64,000 nt of DNA from DATAVB01 sp040414495 (lineage in GTDB: Bacteria > Actinomycetota > Actinomycetes > Mycobacteriales > QHCD01). The DNA is taken from positions 1 through 64,000 of the forward strand of contig JBEDUI010000258.1 in the NCBI GenBank assembly GCA_040414495.1, in the 5' to 3' direction. Below the pieces are notes generated by a model that was not told the origin of the DNA, ran no database searches, and saw only the letters and a program-made list of their open reading frames with translations. Both the position numbers and the translations under genes were made by a program. Below, in pieces: positions 61,542 through 64,000 of this stretch (the first letter of the stretch is position 1; every line of letters starts with the position of its first letter).

Positions 61542-63020
61542 ATGAGTCAAGGTGCAACGATCGCCCGCACCGGGCCGCACACGGGGCGTAGGGCCGGCGA
61601 TCACCAACACGATCGACGGTGGTGGATCCTCGTGATCCTCGGTATGGCCCAGCTGATGGTCGTGCTGGACACGACGGTCGTGAATATCGCGCTGCCCTCG
61701 GCGCAGCACGCGCTCGCGTTCAGTAACAGCGACCGCCAGTGGGTGATCACGGCGTACGCGCTGAGCTTCGGCAGCCTGCTGCTGCTCGGCGGCCGGCTCG
61801 GTGATCTGTTCGGTGTCAAACGGGTGTTCCTGGTCGGTTTGATCGGTTTCGCCGTCGCCTCCGCGGTCGGCGGCGCCGCGACCGGGTTCCCAATGTTGGT
61901 CGCCGCGCGGGCGGTGCAGGGCGCGTTCGGCGCGATCCTCGCTCCGGCCACGCTGTCCCTGTTGACCACCACGTTCGCCGATGCCCGCGAGCGGTCGAAG
62001 GCGTTCGGCATTTACAGCGCGATTGTCGGTAGCGGCGCCGCGATCGGTCTGCTGCTTGGCGGCGCGCTGACCGAATACCTGTCGTGGCGCTGGTGCATGT
62101 ACGTCAACCTCATATTCGCGGTGATCGCATTCATCGGTGGCAGCGTGCTGCTGCAACACCGGGCCGCGAAAACCCATGCACCGCTGGATATTCCGGGGGC
62201 GGTGTTGGTCTCCAGTGGACTGTTCGGCATTGTGTACGGTTTCTCGCACGCCGATACGGCCGGTTGGTCGAGCTCGGTCACGATCGGTTTTCTCGTTACC
62301 GGAGCGGTATTGCTGGCCGGGTTCGTGGTGAGCCAATTTCGGTCGGCCAATCCACTGCTGCCGCTGCGCGTCGTGTTGGATCGCAACCGTGGCGGTGCCT
62401 ACCTAGCGATTTTCACCGTCGGCGTGGGAATGTTCGGCGTATTCCTGTTCCTGACCTATTACCTGCAACAGACGCTGGGATTCAGCGCCGTGAAATCGGG
62501 ATTGGCGTTTTTGCCGCTGACCGGCACGGTCATTGTCATGGCGCAGATCGGTACGAATGTGCTGACCCGGCGAATCGGACCGCGCTGGATCGTCGGTCCG
62601 GGTCTGACAATCGCGGCGGTCGGCATGTGGATGCTGACCGGTCTGGATCTGGACAGCAGCTACGCGAGCAACGTTCTGCCGGCGCTGTTGGTGTTCGGAG
62701 CCGGGCTCGGGCTGGTGTTCTCCGGGGCGATGAGCAACGCGACCGCTCGGGTCGACCGTGCCGATGCCGGCGTGGCGTCGGCGATGGTGAACGTCGGCCA
62801 GCAGGTCGGCGGCTCGATCGGTACGGCGCTGCTCAACACGATCGCCGCGACGGCCGCGTCCAACTACGTCGGGTCGCATGCGCCGAGCCCGCAGCTGCCG
62901 GCGCTGGCCGCGATGCACAGCTACCACGTCGCGTTCCTCACCTCGGGCGCGATCTTGCTCGGCGGTGGGCTCCTGGCCGGCCTGGCGATGCGGTCCCGGC
63001 CGACGAAGCCCGGACGGTAA
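61542..63020 (+). CDS. MFS transporter, DHA2 (EmrB/QacA) family
   Basis: A 492-residue 14-helix antiporter. LDTTVVNIALPSAQ is motif D1, GGRLGDLFGVKR motif A, GSGAAIGLLLGGALTEYLSW motif C. It resembles the pump at 18994 closely in order and motifs, so the two are paralogues. The ATG at 61542 follows AGGGGG. A TetR gene follows after 14 bp in the same operon. Confidence 0.93.
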   Translation: MSQGATIARTGPHTGRRAGDHQHDRRWWILVILGMAQLMVVLDTTVVNIALPSAQHALAFSNSDRQWVITAYALSFGSLLLLGGRLGDLFGVKRVFLVGLIGFAVASAVGGAATGFPMLVAARAVQGAFGAILAPATLSLLTTTFADARERSKAFGIYSAIVGSGAAIGLLLGGALTEYLSWRWCMYVNLIFAVIAFIGGSVLLQHRAAKTHAPLDIPGAVLVSSGLFGIVYGFSHADTAGWSSSVTIGFLVTGAVLLAGFVVSQFRSANPLLPLRVVLDRNRGGAYLAIFTVGVGMFGVFLFLTYYLQQTLGFSAVKSGLAFLPLTGTVIVMAQIGTNVLTRRIGPRWIVGPGLTIAAVGMWMLTGLDLDSSYASNVLPALLVFGAGLGLVFSGAMSNATARVDRADAGVASAMVNVGQQVGGSIGTALLNTIAATAASNYVGSHAPSPQLPALAAMHSYHVAFLTSGAILLGGGLLAGLAMRSRPTKPGR

Positions 63021-63034
63021 CGTTGTAGGACGTT

Positions 63035-63838
63035 ATGGCTGATCTTGCGAACGGTGCGGGGCGCACCGTACGGAACGAGCCCGCCAGCGGAGCGGACCGC
63101 GCCGTACCGAACGAGCCCGCCAGCGGAGCCGGCCGCGCCGTACCGAACGAGCCCGCCAGCGGAGCGGACCGCGCCGCGCGGAGCGAGCCGGCCAGTGGTG
63201 CGGGCCGCACCGTTCGCAAGGACGTCGCCCGGAACCGGGCCCGGCTGCTCGATGCGGCCGACAAGTTGGTGGCAGATTCGGGCTTGGATCTTTCGCTCAA
63301 CGAATTGGCTAAGCGGGCCGGCGTCGGGGTGGGCACGGTCTATCGGCATTTCGCCGACAAGGAGGCCGTGCTCTCGGCATTGTTCGAGCACCGCCTCGAC
63401 GCTATTGCCGACGTATTTCGGCAAGCACAGGATTTCGACGACCCGATCGAGGGCCTGCGCCACGTCCTTTTCACATTGGGCGAGATGCAGGCCGGCGATC
63501 GGGCGCTGTTCCAGGTGATGGCCTCGACGAAATCCCCGGAACAGCGCGCCATGGCGCGCGATCGGTTGCAGCCGTTGGCCCGTGAATTAGTGGAACGGGC
63601 GAAGGCGACCGGTCGACTTCGGCCCGAATTCGCGCCAACGGATATTCCGCTGCTGCTGTGGGTCAGCATGAGCGTCAACGACTACAGCGGCGGCGTACGA
63701 CCGGATTTATGGCGCCGGTACATCGAGCTCGCGCTGGACGGATTTGCCGCGCAGGACCAGCCGCGGCAGCGATTGACGGTCACACCGTTGACACCCCAGG
63801 AGATGGAAGACGCGATCGCAGGCTGGAACCGGCCCTAG
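63035..63838 (+). CDS. TetR family regulator with a repetitive N-terminal extension
   Basis: A 267-residue regulator. The helix-turn-helix is at about residues 75-125 (GLDLSLNELAKRAGVGVG, then TVYRHFADKEAVLSALF), followed by a normal C-terminal domain. The first 65 residues are unusual: four 12-residue repeats of the form RAVPNEPASGAD. No alternative start lies between them and the helix-turn-helix, and the ATG at 63035 follows GTAGGA. It likely represses the pump operon through the two GGATA-N5-TATCC sites. The extension is probably disordered; its role is unknown. Confidence 0.9.
   Translation: MADLANGAGRTVRNEPASGADRAVPNEPASGAGRAVPNEPASGADRAARSEPASGAGRTVRKDVARNRARLLDAADKLVADSGLDLSLNELAKRAGVGVGTVYRHFADKEAVLSALFEHRLDAIADVFRQAQDFDDPIEGLRHVLFTLGEMQAGDRALFQVMASTKSPEQRAMARDRLQPLARELVERAKATGRLRPEFAPTDIPLLLWVSMSVNDYSGGVRPDLWRRYIELALDGFAAQDQPRQRLTVTPLTPQEMEDAIAGWNRP
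63062..63205 (+). repeat. Four in-frame tandem repeats of 36 bp
   Basis: Units start at 63062, 63098, 63134 and 63170; the second and third differ at very few bases, the outer ones more. They encode the 12-residue repeats of the TetR N-terminus and keep the frame. A fifth partial unit follows (RTVRKD). Confidence 0.9.
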
Positions 63839-64000
63839 GGCTTGAATCCTAGGCTTCGCCGACTCGGCCCTCAGCTCGATCTTTCGTCTCGCAGCGGAGT
63901 GGGTTGTTATCGTTCGGCCTGAATCCGACCTGGCCCAGCATGCCGGACGGAATATCGCTCACGGACGCGCCGAAACTCCGCCCTCAGCTCCGGCCGGATT
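63839..64000. other. Right edge of the window, no gene assigned
   Basis: A minus-strand frame open from the window edge to about 63919 (ending RVRERYSVRHAGPGRIQAER) may be the tail of a gene outside the window. It is too short to identify. Confidence 0.2.

Noticed and set aside
63839..63858. CCTAGG-type short palindrome behind the last TetR gene as a terminator
   Set aside because: Stem of five or six bases without a U-tract is too weak.
1..64000. tRNA genes, rRNA genes, CRISPR arrays, riboswitches, phage att sites
   Set aside because: No cloverleaf, spaced direct repeats or conserved aptamer was recognised by eye; small structured RNAs cannot be excluded without a covariance search.

Overview
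The window reads as chromosome of a high-GC actinomycete. Evidence seen: GC-rich coding with GTG/TTG starts, a DUF222/HNH gene, an ECF41-type sigma factor, a mycothiol-dependent maleylpyruvate isomerase-like protein, DUF2277 and DUF664/DinB proteins, and carbohydrate ABC systems that carry no ATPase of their own. The genus cannot be fixed from sequence alone. No rRNA, tRNA, CRISPR array, phage module or intact insertion sequence was found.

Layout. 0-5.3 kb: the 3' part of a DUF222/HNH endonuclease gene with a 105-bp direct repeat behind it, then an ECF41 sigma factor with an AhpD-like carboxymuconolactone decarboxylase and a YceI protein, then a lipoprotein and a glycosyltransferase. 5.5-10.7 kb: an ABC ATPase, a permease and a large beta-propeller/phosphoesterase protein in one operon. 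10.7-21.9 kb: single-gene housekeeping and accessory functions (GNAT, two DinB proteins, two MFS pumps, a RibD-C reductase, a zinc alcohol dehydrogenase, TetR, an APH-like kinase, a cupin) with an SDR pseudogene. 22.0-29.8 kb: a tight unusual cluster of HAD, a BchC-like dehydrogenase, a degenerate 6-pyruvoyl-tetrahydropterin-synthase-like protein, a GT4 glycosyltransferase, two methyltransferases, a RibA remnant and a fused CDP-alcohol phosphotransferase/sulfatase, with a 146-bp IS-derived element between two of the genes. 31-58.6 kb: a carbohydrate utilisation region with a BNR-repeat protein, a GntR/LacI hybrid regulator, two CUT1-type importers, a heparinase-II/III-like protein, an Opp/Dpp importer with two binding proteins, a large glycosidase-like protein, a Gfo/Idh/MocA oxidoreductase and a sugar isomerase/epimerase. 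59-63.8 kb: a TetR/maleylpyruvate-isomerase-like/MBL operon, divergent from an MFS pump followed by its own TetR.

How the parts work together (inference). The 31-58.6 kb genes fit import and intracellular breakdown of an acidic polysaccharide: secreted cleavage (BNR protein), oligosaccharide uptake by three transporters, lyase/hydrolase action, then oxidoreductase/isomerase entry to central metabolism. The 22-30 kb genes fit synthesis and export-side decoration of an unidentified small molecule or lipid-linked glycan. Several control sites are visible: an ECF41-like promoter, an operator overlapping the promoter of each DHA2 pump or its neighbouring TetR gene, and palindromes ahead of the sugar operons.
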